From: Ypsolopha sequella
Taxonomy: Eukaryota > Arthropoda > Insecta > Lepidoptera > Ypsolophidae
Direction: 5' to 3'
Length of the DNA: 64,000 nucleotides
Assembly: GCA_934047225.1 (NCBI GenBank)
Contig: OW203992.1
Location: forward strand, 6,437,501-6,501,500
Shown: piece by piece, positions 1 to 13,305 of the stretch
Position numbering within the stretch: the first letter of the stretch is position 1
Layout of the letters: each line of letters starts with the position of its first letter
Program-made: the position numbers and the translations under genes
Notes under the pieces: model-generated
Told to the model about the DNA's origin: nothing
Database searches by the model: none
Seen by the model: the letters and a program-made list of their open reading frames with translations, nothing else

Positions 1-2261
1 GGGATCCCCGTCTAATCAGTCCAGCATTTTTTGTGTGCTGCTGCAGGCAATCAGATAGATTGTAACCGAAACTTTTCAGGTCTCCATCGCTGATCTGAAA
101 ATATTACATACAATATAATTGTGAATATAATATGTGGTGACCAGTAGTTTTTACACAGGGTAGGCATAAAAATATAAAAGTCTAACACTTACAACCTGAT
201 CCCTAGAATATTGTCGATGAAACGTATGCCGCCCCAGCGGTCACCAAGTCAAAAGCACCTGAAATTGAAAAAGAGCTCGTATGAATCGATTAAATCAGTA
301 TCGTAGTAGATGAATATATGTACTCTTTGCATAACCCTCTGAGTGATATGTCATGTGGTCTGCAGTTCTGTACCTACATTTCACCTTGTCTACCTCATCG
401 AATCTTTGACAAACCAAAAAAGCGGCATTTACCCTTTGCTATTCAACGTGTATTCAACAATGATTGAAAAAGTTCAATAAAAAGAAGTTTAGTAATATAT
501 CTGATTCTGCTACGACTTCATTACAATCTCAGAAGTAGTCGGGAAGATTATTCTCGCCATGTCGTCTTTGTGAACATAAATTAAATAAAAAACTACTGCA
601 GTAGACGAAACTGGGAATCTAATAAAGTATATTTAGATATCTCGACGCAATTAAATTGTTTGATTCTAAGTTTAATATAGAAAAGAAAATAAACTGTGAT
701 TTAAAAATTTCGTGTGGGTCCCGCCGGTTGTTGTAGCAAAATAAACAATTTTATTATTTATGTCTATTTATTAGATTTTTTCTCATGATAGATAACTCTG
801 CTGGAAGAAATCATACTACAATGTTACGCCTTCGTTCAGATTATGATATTTTTGGCTTACAGTACTTCCCAATTTATATACAAATTTAAGATATTATTAG
901 GAATCTAAAACAGATTTTAATCCATTTTGATCTGCGGTCCAATATCTATCTATAGGATGGAACAGAGCCATGATATGGGGCCTTATTGAATAACTTCAAC
1001 ATCTATCGCTATCTAGATATAAGTGAGACCACGACCTCCAGACTAATAAGATAAAAAATAGCAGGTTGTGTCGGAGATTCAACCGTATATTATTTAAGCG
1101 AATACTTCTTGCCATGTGCTACCTTTTGCCGTCATGTTCAGTTTTGGGAAAGCATTGTTGTTTTCTTGATATTTGTCCTTGAACCAGTAACTTTAGGAAA
1201 AAACTCATTTCCGTTTAGGTCCGATGAACCACATACAATGATGAAAACACACTTTCTCACTTCGCTATTAAAGGGATCTTGCTTACTTGGAACAATATTG
1301 AATGTACCATTTTTAGTAATTTGACACTGCATGTTGTGGCATTAGATGTCAATCACAGAGAAAAATATGAAGAATTATGTAACTTCCTGATGGCAACGCG
1401 CGCATTAAGCTCACGGAGTCGTTGAATTTTTTTTATTATTGCGATCAAATAAACATTAATTTATCATGAATTACAACTAATAACAAATTATTAATGATTA
1501 AAAAACGTACTATTTCAAGCATTATTGTCAATTATTGTCAAGCACTGCGGAATTCCTTCCTAAAGTCGATCACGGAAGTGACGTACAAGTTCTGAATTGG
1601 AACTATATAAGGTGCGAACAAAGAAGCATTCGCTTCCAAAATCCCAAATGTTGCAAAGTGTCCTAAAAGACCCTTTAGTTAGACGATGATCAATATCGCA
1701 CACTGAATCAATCACAGTAATCACGCTAACTAGGGTGATTGCAAGTCTGACAGCTATGATGATTTATACGAGTACACATTTTCTTACACTGAATTCATCA
1801 TCGTCTAAACTAAAGCTAACTTCGACTAGTCTGATTTCGTCTAGAAATTCAGCCAATGGTTTTCTTTCCCAATAGAACCCTGGTAAAGCAATAGATATGC
1901 CTTATTTCTCAATGTTCGTGCATAAAGACGATGACTAGAATTTTCTTCACAAAGAAATGGTTTCATATGACATTATTATGATTTACGATAGATCCATTGC
2001 ATCGAGTCGTCCGTTCAGTTTTTTTATGAAATACCTTACGGGAATACATACCAGTTTTGATGTAATGGACGTCTGATATGTTTTATTTTAATTTTATTTT
2101 GGATTTTAATATTTATACAGTGAAAAAAGTTCGTTCGTATAATTTACCGTAAATGTTCTTTTAACGAGCAATGCTTTGAATTTGGAAAAAAATACCCCTC
2201 TACGGTTGGAAAATATTGACAATAAAAATAGCATACAATATATGACGTTACGACATGAATT
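1..2261. other. AT-rich intergenic sequence, nothing recognised
   Basis: No open frame above 71 codons, and no repeat in it was matched elsewhere in the window. Confidence 0.6.
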
Positions 2262-2345
2262 CCCGAGGGGGTGTCAGAGGTGTTTCCGGAGTGTAAAGAA
2301 CAAGTCACAGTCCACACTCGTATACACCCACGTTTGACTGATATT
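2262..2345 (-). repeat. SINE 3' fragment
   Basis: The stretch with 'gaggggtgtcagagg' and 'cacagtccacactcg' matches, in reverse orientation, the 3' part of the SINE seen at 22.2-22.37 kb and 56.7-57.0 kb. Only the tail portion is present. Confidence 0.5.
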
Positions 2346-2415
2346 TATAACGTCATATAACGTATCGCGTCATTACAATAATTGTATAAAACAACGGCGA
2401 AATAAAGTGTCTCAA

Positions 2416-2700
2416 CCGATATCATTCATCAGCCTACTTCGTCCACTGCTGGACATAAGCCTTTCCAGGACTTTGCCACTCCCGGCAGTCATCCTGGAAG
2501 AATTGCCCATACTCACACACGCTGGGCAGGCGGGTAGGTGAGCGCGGTGCCGGAACCCTCGCACCAGTGACGCCGCTGCCCGTCACCATTCTGTTCCATA
2601 CAAGGCCCGGCTATTAGGGATGGATATACCGCCATCCATAGGTCCCAGGTATGGTGGGCCTCCTGGTTTTTTGCGTGTGAGCTGTCCTCTTACTCTCTTA
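2416..2700 (+). repeat. dispersed repeat, 'cgtccactgctggac' family, copy 1
   Basis: Shares long near-identical stretches ('cactgctggacataagcc', 'ggatataccgccatcc', 'ggtgggcctcctgg') with copies at 6162-6515 (+) and 3773-3965 (-). It is GC-richer than its surroundings. The minus strand of the 6.2-kb copy stays open for 119 codons, but I do not recognise the protein. This could be the 3' part of a retrotransposon. Confidence 0.6.
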
Positions 2701-3344
2701 CTTACCATAAGTATTGTCAGGCACAATATGAATATGTTATTCATATCAAATATCCCTATCATTCTTAGTTTTCTAGGAGAAATCTCATTATTGAGAAAAG
2801 CACGCCATTGTAATAACTTTTATTATGTAATTTATAATCGAGTTTTTTGTGTGCATTAAGATTAAATAAATAAATCTACAAGGAAAACCTACATTTGACT
2901 AGATCGATTATCTTCTTTAGATGGATAAATCGCCTAGTGGAATACTTATAGTTTTTTTTTTAAAGTCAGTCTTCGTCCGGTCTTTACTACCTAATATAAA
3001 ATATCCACAAAGTAACCAACGTAATAAATGAGAGCCGGCAATCAACAAACTAGCACATAATTAACGTTATTTAAATTTGGTACCCGACAAGTAATATATG
3101 TTTTGTTTATGGATATGTAAATTTCGCCGCGGCAGGTCTGTTTGTCTGTCTCTTACTTAAGTGTATGCAACTATACACATACATTAATTATATTATAACT
3201 AAAGACAGTTAACGTAATTCTTCGTAAAATATTGCACATGTGCTCAAACAATAATTACAGTTTAATCAGTACAGTGACAATAGTACTTAACTGCAAATAT
3301 GATAAAATTGATTAATTGAATATTTGGCAAGTTTGTAAATTTCA
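2701..3344. other. AT-rich spacer, nothing recognised
   Basis: No gene-like or repeated sequence was identified in this stretch. Confidence 0.5.
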
Positions 3345-3348
3345 TTAA

Positions 3349-3764
3349 GGTGATATGTCGTCCGTGCAAAGGTCCCCGTTACTCCAGGCGGAAAGACACG
3401 CTGTGCGAGAGGGACGGAATCTGGGAAAATGGTCAAAAAGTCGGTTTTAAATTAATACAAAATGAACTATAATAGCTATAAAAATTTCCATAACTAGTAA
3501 TTTTGGTATTTTTAAAACCCATCTAAATAAATATTTTTGAAGTCTGTATGCTCTCCCAATTTGTCGAAATATCAAAAAAAGTGTAAATTTAGTCCTCATT
3601 TCAATAATTATTTCTATCGAATGAAATTCCTCCTATCGCGTTTATGATAGACCAAAATCTAGTAAAAGGTCCCAAAATTGTTATACTAATTTATTTTACT
3701 TGGAACTTCATTAAAAGAGCAGATAAATAACTTCAAAAAGTGTCAATTTTCACGGTATAGCCCC
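3349..3764 (+). mobile_element. TTAA MITE family A, copy 1 (416 bp)
   Basis: Flanked by TTAA at 3345-3348 and 3765-3768. The ends are imperfect inverted repeats: GGTGATATGTCG on the left and, from the other strand, GGGGCTATACCG on the right. It carries the family signature 'gttactccaggcg...gtgcgagagggacgg'. No coding capacity, so presumably mobilised by a piggyBac-type transposase (inferred from TTAA and from its non-autonomous size). Confidence 0.8.
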
Positions 3765-3772
3765 TTAAATGT

Positions 3773-3965
3773 ATCAGTAGGTGGTAGAGCTGATGCCGGG
3801 CTCGACTGTGGAGGTACCACCATCTTACTTGGAGACCCCCTCGAAGTTATTCGGGAGAGAGTAAGAGGACAGCTCACAGGCAAAAAACCAGGAGGCCCAC
3901 CTTGCCTGGGACCGATGGATGGCGGTATATCCATCCCTAATAGCCGGGCCTTATATGGAACAGCA
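3773..3965 (-). repeat. dispersed repeat, 'cgtccactgctggac' family, copy 3 (inverted)
   Basis: Reverse-orientation partial copy of the repeat at 6162-6515. It starts a few bases after the TTAA of the adjacent family-A MITE. Confidence 0.6.
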
Positions 3966-6161
3966 CTGAGTCTACAGTTTAATTTTTAATAGATGTGACA
4001 ATAATTTTTTACCTCAAGTCATTCATTAAACAAATTTTAATTGAACTGATGAAGGCCTGACAGAAGGGTTGAAATAAATCGACAAAATTGGTTATACTAC
4101 TTATTAACTACCTTAAATAAACAGAAACATAAAAAACTTAAATAACATGAAATAAATTAAAATTAAACCTTACAAATTTACCTATAAAACTAAAATTACT
4201 GAAAGTACCTTAAATTAACCCTTAAATGCATGATTTTTTCTTTTTAAAAGAAAGTGGGATTTATGATAGAGAAGTGGTCCAGAATTATGGGAAAAATATA
4301 TATATATTTTTAAATGGTATAAAATGAAAAACACATTTTTTTTTTCAAATTAGTTTTAAAAATGTTTATTTTTCATTTTTGTTTTTTATCAGTAAGTACA
4401 GTCATTTGACACTAGTTTACAAAAATCCTATTAATAAATCAAAAGCATGAAATTTTCATGATTTTTTTTCGCGACCACTTATTTTCAGATTGGGACCATT
4501 TTTTTACAACTGCAAAATTATGTTTGTATACATTAAAAAAAAGCAAATAAAACTAAATTTTACATATTTTTATTTTATTCTGTAATTATTTTTCATACAA
4601 TAGTCTTGCAGGAAGAAAAATATACGTAAGAAAAAAACAGTTACCCAAGAAAAATAAAAAAAAAATTATATGTTGCCATTTGGTAACAGGATGCATTTAA
4701 GGGTTAAATATCTGCCTAAATAATTAATCGAATACTTTTAACTAAACTGAACTTCAATGTCTTTTCCCGATATAATACGAGAAAGTATGATGAATGGAAT
4801 TACAACACAAAAAGTTTGTTCAAGCTGAAGTTAACAAATCGTGTTTGCATTCAAAATTAGATTCTCGACAATAATTCCCTGCTGAAAGCCTATTAACTTG
4901 GAAAGACACGCCATTTCCCTGGTAATTGGACAAAACAACTAACCAAACCCGAAGACAATGCGAGACCCTACCCTTCCGAACGAAAAACCACCCAAACTTC
5001 AACTCCCGACCCTCCCGAAAATGTAAACGTACTGACGTCCTAAAACGGTTGTGGTAAGCCAAGCCAGGGGTCTGATTAAACTGGTAGCTTAAATATCTAG
5101 AAACAAGCAGTTGGGAGGTCCATCGGTCACCTCCTTAATTGAATGTGTCAATCATCTTAACAACGCAAATGAATAGGGCATAGAAATTAAACGGTTTCTT
5201 TCGAGACCCATCATTCATTTCCTCGCTCCCCTTCTGACGTCTGGTTTAGGTAAGAGCGAAGGGGGAGGGGTAGGTCAGTGATGGAGTGTGCAAGGTAGAC
5301 GGGTGGATGGAGAAGGACTGTCGCTCGAAGGCACCATCGCTCACGAACAAATTAATGGCTGCTAAATTCCGGACAGTCCTAATTGTCCAGTAAACTCATT
5401 ACTGGTTAAAGTTTTTACAAAGTGTTCTAAATGAAAGCTTTGTAGCTAGATGATTTTAATACCGACTAGTTATAGTGCAACTTGTTCGAGTTGAAATATT
5501 TGATAATAAATTAACAAAACAGTTAGAATTAACTTGGAAAAAACAGAATAATCTTAATAAACTAAAACATAAATTAAATAAAAAAATAAAAATCATTAAT
5601 GTTTTCAGAATTTTACTAAAAACCATCATATTATAAGATAGCTTCTGCCCGCAGCTTCGCCCGCGTGGTCTACAGGAAACAAATGACATAGGCTCTCTCA
5701 CACCCTCTCAATTGAATATACAAACTGACAATATCTCAAACAAAGCTAACAAAGCCGAAAAAATCGCACACTTTCTATTTTTCAAAGGAGCAGTAATTGT
5801 TCACCCAACTGTTAAAACTTTTGAAGAACTGTGTTGTTGAATTGCTATAAAAGTAGATATCTCATCTAGGTTTCAAGAAAAATGTGTATACACAAAATAT
5901 AAATTATCGAATAAAACAACTTACAAAACTAATTTGTCTAAAATAAAAAAAATAAAAACGAATTGTCTTAACATAATATTATTAAAACTCGCGTGAGCTG
6001 ACATACTAAATTATTATTACATACGGCTTGAACACTCACGTGTGATTGTTGTTGACTATATGCCAACCGTTTCACCGATACAATTTCGGCATTATCAAGG
6101 CGAGTTTCGTTATTAGGACGACGTTGCGATGTTCACCGTGAGTTTAAGCTGTATGTAATAG
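3966..6161. other. AT-rich intergenic sequence
   Basis: Homopolymer-rich between 4.2 and 4.7 kb, then a less AT-rich stretch at about 4.85-5.35 kb. 'cttctgcccgcagcttcgcc' at about 5.64 kb resembles a short motif that recurs in insect transposable elements (recalled, not checked). No gene recognised. Confidence 0.4.
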
Positions 6162-6515
6162 TCATCTATCATCTATCAGCCTAGTTCGTCCACTGCTGGA
6201 CATAAGCCTTTTCAGGACTTGGCCACTCCCGGCGGTCATCCTGGAAGAATTGCCTATACTCACACACGCTGGGCAGGCGGGTGAGTGCGGTGCCGGAACT
6301 CTCGCAAAAGTGACGCCGCTGCCCACCAGTCTGTTCCATATAAGGCCCGGCTGTTAGGAATGGATATACCGCCATCCATCGGTCCCAGGCATGGTGGGCC
6401 TCCTGGTTTTTGCCTGTTTGCTGTCCTCTTACTCTCCCCCGAATTATTTCGAGGGGGTCTCCAAGTAAGATGGTGGTACTTCCACAGTCGAGCCCGGCAT
6501 CAGCTCTACCACCTG
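6162..6515 (+). repeat. dispersed repeat, 'cgtccactgctggac' family, copy 2 (longest)
   Basis: Longest of three copies in the window. The right part ('aagatggtggtacttcc' to 'cagctctaccacctg') is also present, inverted, at 3773-3860. The minus strand is open for 119 codons without a recognised domain. Confidence 0.6.
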
Positions 6516-6997
6516 TTAGTATGTAATAATGTCTTAACATAAATCAAATCTATTATTCTGTTCTAAATTCAATGTTATAAAACGAATGCTTGGCGTTGTA
6601 AGTGTAAGTAGTCCAAACTGTACCAAATACCGTTTACTGTATCTTGGTAGTATGCCTTTAGCTTACACTGTATTTCTGCCCGCAGGGCTCTCTGATTACT
6701 GAGAATTAGTTAAACTCTGTAACAGGGTTACTGCAGTCACTAGTTAGCTGATTGTGTAAACACCATTCTAGAGTCGTTTAAAACGGAGAGAACGGTTTTA
6801 AAATCTAGTGGGATGAGGAAATGCTGGTTAGGTGCGTTGGACGAAGCTCTGTTGAGGAAATAAATGTATTTATAAACCCAGACCCGGACTTAGAGACCCA
6901 GACCCAGGGCCCCGGCATTTGACATTTGGCATCCCCCATCCCGAAATTTTGCAAATAAAATGCACTAGTACACAAAATATAATTTAATATAATTTAA

Positions 6998-7125
6998 AAT
7001 AACCACTTACAGAAGGTTTACTCCGAATAACTAGCGAAAACAGGCGCACGCACACATAGACGCGTACGTACGACGATCTCGGATGAAGTCGGTCGAATGC
7101 CAATACGAAATTCTGTCGAGATCTT
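6998..7125 (+). repeat. fold-back element half, 'cgcgtacgtacgacgatc' family
   Basis: Matches the right arm of the palindromic element at 44185-44375 in inverted orientation ('aataaccacttacagaa', 'agcgaaaacaggcgcac', 'tagacgcgtacgtacgac'). Only one arm is clear here. Confidence 0.55.
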
Positions 7126-7229
7126 GTATCTATTTTGTGCCTGTACTATGGAAGACTCCTGAAGATGATGAGTCAATCTAATTGAAAGCTCGACCTGTGC
7201 CTCCTTGCACGGTTATAAAAGCTAGTTAA

Positions 7230-7629
7230 GAGGCTATGCGAATTTTATTTTTGCCACTGTCACTCCAAGCGAAAAATTGCGCAGTGCGAGAGGGGCGGAT
7301 TCAGGCCAAAAGGGAAAAAAGTTGGTTTTATATTTTTATTAAAAAAACTAAAATAGCTAGCAAAATTTCAAATATCAAATCTCTAGATATTGTTGAAACA
7401 CACCTAATAAAATATGTTTGAGTACTGTATTATGGTTCCTATTCGTCAAAATAGGAGAAATAGTGTGTTTGAAGACCTCATTTCAACAATTATTTCTATC
7501 GAGACAGATTTATCCAAACATGTTTTCCAATTTCAAAACTCTAGATTATATAGTCAAAATGCATATACCAGAAATTTATTTCATGAAATGCACAGAAAAG
7601 AAACACCCATATTTTTTTCGCATATCGCC
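7230..7629 (+). mobile_element. TTAA MITE family A, copy 2 (400 bp)
   Basis: TTAA at 7226-7229 and 7630-7633. Ends GAGGCTATGCGAA and, from the other strand, GGCGATATGCGAA. Signature 'gtcactccaagcgaaaaa' then 'cgcagtgcgagaggggcgg' near the left end. The closest relative in the window is the inverted copy at 31460-31875. Open stretches inside it are incidental. Confidence 0.85.
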
Positions 7630-7699
7630 TTAAATCCATTATTATAATATGTATGTAACACAATGTAAATCTTACCGTAAATTCCCAAAACAGCAATCA

Positions 7700-8040
7700 G
7701 TGGAAGAGATAAGCACCCAGGATCGTGAAGAATGGTGTATTATAGAAGAAGACAGCAGTGGACAGAAATAGCCTGATAAATATGAATAACATACCTATAT
7801 AAAAGGTGTAAATTAATATTTATCCGATACACAATGAGTCCAAAGGAATATGCATGTTAATTACAATTGACTGTATTAAGTAATAATTATTTGTATTTAA
7901 AATGAGAATGTACTGCGTATATTTAAATTTTTCTGTAAATGTTTGTACGCCATGTGGCAGAGCACGAAGAGACGAAATTAATGTACTTGCTATCTAACTA
8001 CTAACTTGTGACTCACAAATAAATGATTTTGAATTTAAAT
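7700..8040 (+). pseudogene. LINE 3' fragment (end of ORF2 plus 3' tail)
   Basis: The sequence near 7720-7770 reads QDREEWCIIEEDSSGQK then stop, resembling the C-terminal 'QDREEW' end of insect non-LTR retrotransposon ORF2. It is followed by about 270 bp of non-coding tail ending in 'aaataaatgattttgaatt', a typical LINE 3' end. The rest is missing. Confidence 0.5.
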
Positions 8041-8122
8041 TTGGATTCTTTACACTTTACGGATTAATTTCCAAAAAATATATCAATTAGCCTCATTATG
8101 AGTGCTTGCCCGAACTTCCAAT

Positions 8123-8291
8123 TAATCCATGACTCGAATCTAAAACATTTACCAAAATCAAATATACACAAAATTTACAAGCGTTTAAAAGTAAATACAC
8201 GCCAGGAATTTACACTTCAGGACTTTAAAACGCTTGTAACTTTTTTGTGTATTAGATTTTAGTAAATGTTTTAGGTGCAAGTCATGGATTA
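8123..8291. repeat. fold-back element, about 70-bp arms
   Basis: 'taatccatgac...acatttacc...acaagcgttt' at the left is mirrored by 'aaaacgcttgt...agtaaatgtttt...gtcatggatta' at the right. The arms carry mismatches and surround a short centre. Non-coding, probably an old MITE. Confidence 0.65.
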
Positions 8292-9261
8292 TTGTACGGG
8301 ATAAGTTACAAAATTCAAAATTAGTAAAATTATATAAATAAGGATGTTATCAGCGAAGAGCGTTTTCAGGAGTTCTGGCGAACACGGTGCCCTCAAGTCT
8401 TAAATACCAAGCCACTCACAATTACAATAAACTAGTTGAACTGTGTACCATGTCTTAATGTTCCATCAAGAATCAATTTATTGATATGTAGATGATCCAT
8501 CGAAAATTTTGCCTTGCAGAATTTTATGGACTTTTTAACTTTTTCTGGGACTTACTTGACCTAAAATAACTAATTTTCATTGAGGAGACGCCCAGTCGCC
8601 CAACCAAACAGTCTTTGCGCTGTTATAAAATCATAGCTACATGGACGTAGCCAGGAGGGGGCGGTTTGGGAGTTCAACCATCCCCGAAAAGTTCAAAATA
8701 TTACAACCTTTGTACTGCATTGAACTTCGGGTCAAGTCCACTTCTGCTAGTAGCTGCTAGATAATTATAAAGAATCAAATCAACCGAATATAATGCATTT
8801 TAATTTAATTTCGTACATTTTTTGTCGTTTTATTTTCTTAAACCCCACCGATAGTAAAACCTGGATACCGCCGTGCATAGCTTAGTAACTATTCTTTCAA
8901 GTGTACAAATGTTGTTTAAACAAAATTCAAACGCGCATAGACAAAATATTATTACATTATATCAGTATTATTAAATCAAAGTTGAGACACTTTGTTTACA
9001 TTAACCGATTTGAAGAGGCGGCGCCAGAGTGGAAGAAAAAGATAATTTGTTACGATAAATCAATGCTGGACCATATTTCATGTCACTCGTATGATTCGGA
9101 TGCCTGTTTGTTTGTGCATATCATTACAATGTTAATTTAAATGTATTGTTTTGTTTGGGTACGACTATTTTCAACTTTGGGGAGACCATTTTCTACTATA
9201 TCCGCAACGTAAAATAACTATAATAATTTGATGGCCGGCACGGTCATAGAAAACAAAATGT

Positions 9262-9700
9262 GCCAGATATGTAAAATTTTAACTAATGCCAATCCTATAA
9301 GAAGACATAGTTAAATTAAAAATTAAACAAATGCTGTCAAAATATGAGCTATATTTTTCCATTTTTATAGGAATGACAAATCCAAATTTAAAATATTTTT
9401 TTGTGTATGAATAAGACAACTTTAAGCTAAAAGAAAAATTCGATTTAATTTTTGAAAATTGTTGTCTGTAAAAATATGTTACGAATCTTATGGAAACGAA
9501 TGGCATTTAGGATGAACTGTTCGAATATTTAATGTTAGTTACCAAACTCACAATTAAAACAAATTTCATACATAGATATATATAACCTTGAAATCAAATT
9601 TCAAACAAAAATCAAACAATGGAAATAGCCATTGAATTATAGGAATTATGAACTCATGAATCTATAAGAAAATTTGGGCAATTTCATATGTAATGACCTA
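9262..9700 (+). mobile_element. MITE, 'aggtctttacatatgaaat' family, copy 1
   Basis: The right end 'gcaatttcatatgtaatgacct' and the interior ('aggaatgacaaatccaaat', 'gttacgaatcttat') match the copies at 58741-59159 and 40551-40966. The left end is degenerate. Confidence 0.6.
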
Positions 9701-10128
9701 TTATGTCTTGATTTACCAAGTTTATTAATATTGCACTGTCTTATTTGTATACATTTATAATAATAATAATAAAAATAGAAAAACGAAACTATAAAAGAAT
9801 ATATAAATTTATAAAATTACTATTAAAGTTGCATTTTTACCGACAAATATATCCCTGAAGCGTACAAAAAACTATCTTATTAATATTTTTAAGCAATGGC
9901 ATTTATCGACAGTAAAATCTATCGGTTTGTGCCTATTACCTTTCTAATATGACTGGCTGCCGGGCGGCAGATAAGAACACAAACAATCATGTCTGAAATT
10001 AAAAGAAAGTACATTACATATTGTAATGAATGATACCTACGCGTATCTACAACACCTACTGTAGCTGTCATGCAGCATCATCTGTTTGTAGAGAAAGCTT
10101 CGTCACTGTGGGAGCTTTTACTGTTTAA

Positions 10129-10548
10129 GGGGCTCCACAATGCTAAACATCTGTTTTGTATTGGATTCAGTTCCGTCAACGTATATCGTAAAAATAAAAA
10201 AAAATATATTGCATGTTTTTTGACTCAAGACAATTATTAATTACACTTTATAAATAAACATACTTTCAATCTTCCATTAATTACATTAATTAAAAAAAAG
10301 CATGTATTTCACGAAAAAAGCGATTCAGTTTCCATGTTTCAAAACCGATTGAAACGAAACCAACACGCCCAGATACTTACTAGAAAATACCATCTTTATT
10401 ACATAAAGAAATCATGGTAAATGTCCCAGTGGAGCCGCGATTTCTAAATAACTGAAGTTTTGCGTGCGCGGCATCTGATTAGAGCAGGATAGAGAGTCAA
10501 AAAACAAACGCGTTAGAGCAGGACTGAACTTTAGCATTGTGCAGCCCC
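10129..10548 (+). mobile_element. TTAA MITE family B, copy 1 (420 bp)
   Basis: TTAA at 10125-10128 and 10549-10552. Inverted ends GGGGCTCCACAATGCTAAA and, from the other strand, GGGGCTGCACAATGCTAAA. About the same length as the copy at 58125-58545. Non-coding. Confidence 0.85.
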
Positions 10549-10734
10549 TTAATTAACAATATCAAACTTAAGTCACCAAACAGTTATGTTCCAACTTGGA
10601 TAATTTAAACTTGTTATCAATGCGTCGTCTTATAAAGTATACAAGGAGATAAGAAATTACTTATTGAAATAAAGACAAAACATATCTTAATGATCATTAG
10701 AGCGCATTACGAATTAGAAAATTAATCAGAAAAA

Positions 10735-11367
10735 AACGGTCAAGTGCAAGTAGGACTCTTGTTCTGAGGGTTCCGTACCATTTAAATACTTAAATAATAA
10801 AAAACAGGAATTTCAAACTTATCATTACCATTACAAAATGTATGAAACAAAACTGTAAAGTGTATTTGGGGACGTAACTTTAAAGCTACATTATAAATCG
10901 GCGTTTTCAGTATTTGTTATTTAAATACAGCATATTTGGTACATGCTCTAAGCAGCATGTGGTACATAATATACAGAAATTACAAATTCCTAACTACTTT
11001 TGTCTTTGAGACAGACCCGTAACAAAAATGGTCTAAAAATGACGACATTGATAGGCCCCATTTCATTATTTTTAGCGAAAAATAAATGTTTTTCTTAACT
11101 TAGCTTATTGAATAGAGTAGAGATACATATACATATGTACGAGGCCCCCCCTGAAAAATAATTTTATTACATTTTTAATTCAATATTCGGTTTTGAGTTA
11201 ACATTCTACATAACATATTAAAATTCCAGGTACGAGCTAGAGACCCATGACATACGGAGGAACCGACATACAGACAGCAGTGTCTCACTGTCTCACTGCT
11301 GTCTGTCTGTCGGTTCGTCCGCATATCTGCTCCGTTTTACCATTTGGGTATGGAACCCTAAAAAAGA
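10735..11367 (+). mobile_element. non-autonomous element, 'ggtcaagtgc...ggttccgtac' family
   Basis: Starts with a diverged 'acggtcaagtgcaagtagga', followed by 'gagggttccgtaccat'. It ends with a run of CAGACAG-type repeats and 'gggtatggaaccctaaaaa'. The same organisation occurs at 42931-43430. This arrangement is familiar from lepidopteran genomes. The type (Helitron-like or other) is not certain. Confidence 0.6.
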
Positions 11368-12615
11368 CTGCGAAAAGGATAAGGTCCGGTAACAATGCCA
11401 TTTTTTTTGTAATATTGGTTGTTTAACTTGATTTTATAATTTGTTATGTTCTCTTATTTAGAGTACCAAAGTGCATATTTCCGTTAAAAAATAGAATTTG
11501 AACTTATGAAAATTTAACAGTTTATCAGTAAATTATTCCACTTTACAGAAAAATTAATAAAGGCCTCAGAAATATAGAACTGCCTGTTCTGGTAACGGAA
11601 CATAAATTTATTCGAATTGAGTTATCTAAAAAAATATAAATTGAATATCATCATAAACCAACAAAAAACCGTCACCTGTCCCGGTTTTTTAGCGAACAGT
11701 GAGACCATTATTTGCACCTGCAAAACTTAATCGATTTTCTCGATCATTTCGCCTTTCTTTCATCTTGATCCAGCATGGCGGACGCCCCACTGCGCCGGGC
11801 ACCCCTAGCGGCAACTCTACCTAGTCTATGCTCGATCAGACAGAAGGTCGAGCCCCCATTTAAATGATGAATTTGTTTAATTCAATCAGCTTTGAATAAA
11901 ATTAGATTTATGTAGGTTGAAGGTATAAGTAGCTAGTTAGTTCCCCGTTGAGTGATGTATGGCATTTATTAAAGCCGTGTAGCTTTGGAAGCTCCGTGTA
12001 ATGGCGTCAGTGTAAGTGTAAATAATAACAATAAACCGGTTTACAAATATTTTATTTTGAATATATATTTTACAGATATGATATACTGTAAATGGCAAAA
12101 GGAAGACTAAGAATATATTGGTCAAATAAACTTATTTATATTTTATAATAAAAAAACAATACTATTACCTGCGTTTGCTTATTTAATTATTCATTAAATT
12201 ATTTAAATCTGACGCATAATTAGTCGGCTACTTTACAAAGATGTAAAATTGAAAACATGATTTATGATCTATCTATGGATGTTGATTAATTTGACTATAA
12301 AATTTTCACCATATCATTCAGTAGCGAGATCAATATCTATACGACAGGTTATTTTTAATTTGTTTTTGTTAATTCAAAAATGTTTATTTTAATGGTATTC
12401 ATAGGATGTCATCACAAATTACGTGTTTAGATTTATCGATTAGTTGCCGTCTTCATTAGAACTTCATCAATTGTAAATAAATAAATTAGAATTCTAACTG
12501 TTTATGAAATTCGATTAGAAATTCAAAGAACCTACGTATAAATATGTGTTTTTACTGTCATTAATGTGATGATTATTTTTATTTCAAAATAAAGATCACA
12601 TATAATACATATATA
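11368..12615. other. AT-rich intergenic sequence
   Basis: A short GC-richer stretch lies at about 11.76-11.86 kb ('catggcggacgccccactgc'). No gene recognised. Confidence 0.4.
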
Positions 12616-12876
12616 CAACGTGTAACAGAAAGGTGTAACCATATTTGAAGAGCTTATTCAGTCAATGGTATAGAACAACTTTTACTATGGAACAAACCCT
12701 GTAACTCGAAAAAAAAAAAAGACTTTTTCATAGAAAAATGCAATGCCACTCGGCTGAAATGTATGGAAGGGCAGATTTTTTTCGAGATTTCAGGATTGGC
12801 TCCATAGTTAAAGTTGGTCTATACCATTGACTGAATAAGCTCTTCAAATATGGTTACACCTTTCTGTTACACCTTG
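12616..12876. mobile_element. TA fold-back MITE family P1, copy 1 (261 bp)
   Basis: Flanked by TA. The arms are long inverted repeats: 'gtgtaacagaaaggtgtaac' and 'gaagagcttattcagtcaat' on the left are mirrored on the right. TA target and fold-back form suggest a Tc1/mariner-type non-autonomous element. Other copies are at 21.4, 29.4, 30.3 and 50.95 kb. Confidence 0.85.
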
Positions 12877-12946
12877 TATATATATAATATATATTATATA
12901 TATAATAGCACACTTTTCTTGGTGACAAAAAATAAAAAATATACGA

Positions 12947-13277
12947 GTGTCCCAATGTCTAATTATGTTCAGTTGCACACAATACTTTATCTACCGACAA
13001 TTAAAAACAATTTCAAGAAAAATGAGAAAAAGGACACTTGTCATGCATGATACTCGTCATGATGGAATTAGTATGTAGACGCCTGAGACCAATCAGAAGT
13101 GAGAAGAGTAAAGGGGCGTGGCTTAAGAAATTAAGACAGACCGTTATTGCTTATGATTGGTTCTTTAGCGGTGTTATCACACCGCAAAATTGCGGTGTTA
13201 TATTATATATTATAACATTGGTCAAACAATGTAGGTACTTAAAAAACCGCTTTTGATATTGTAATTACCTTATTGTA
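12947..13277 (+). repeat. direct duplication unit, copy 1 (331 bp)
   Basis: Begins 'gtgtcccaatgtctaatta' and ends 'cttattgta', and is repeated at 15107-15475. Shared internal blocks include 'ggggcgtggcttaagaaat', 'attgcggtgttat' and 'caatgtaggtactta'. Non-coding. It may be a terminal repeat of an old element or a local duplication. Confidence 0.7.
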
Positions 13278-13305
13278 GTATGGGAGTAGATAGATACAGT
13301 TAGAT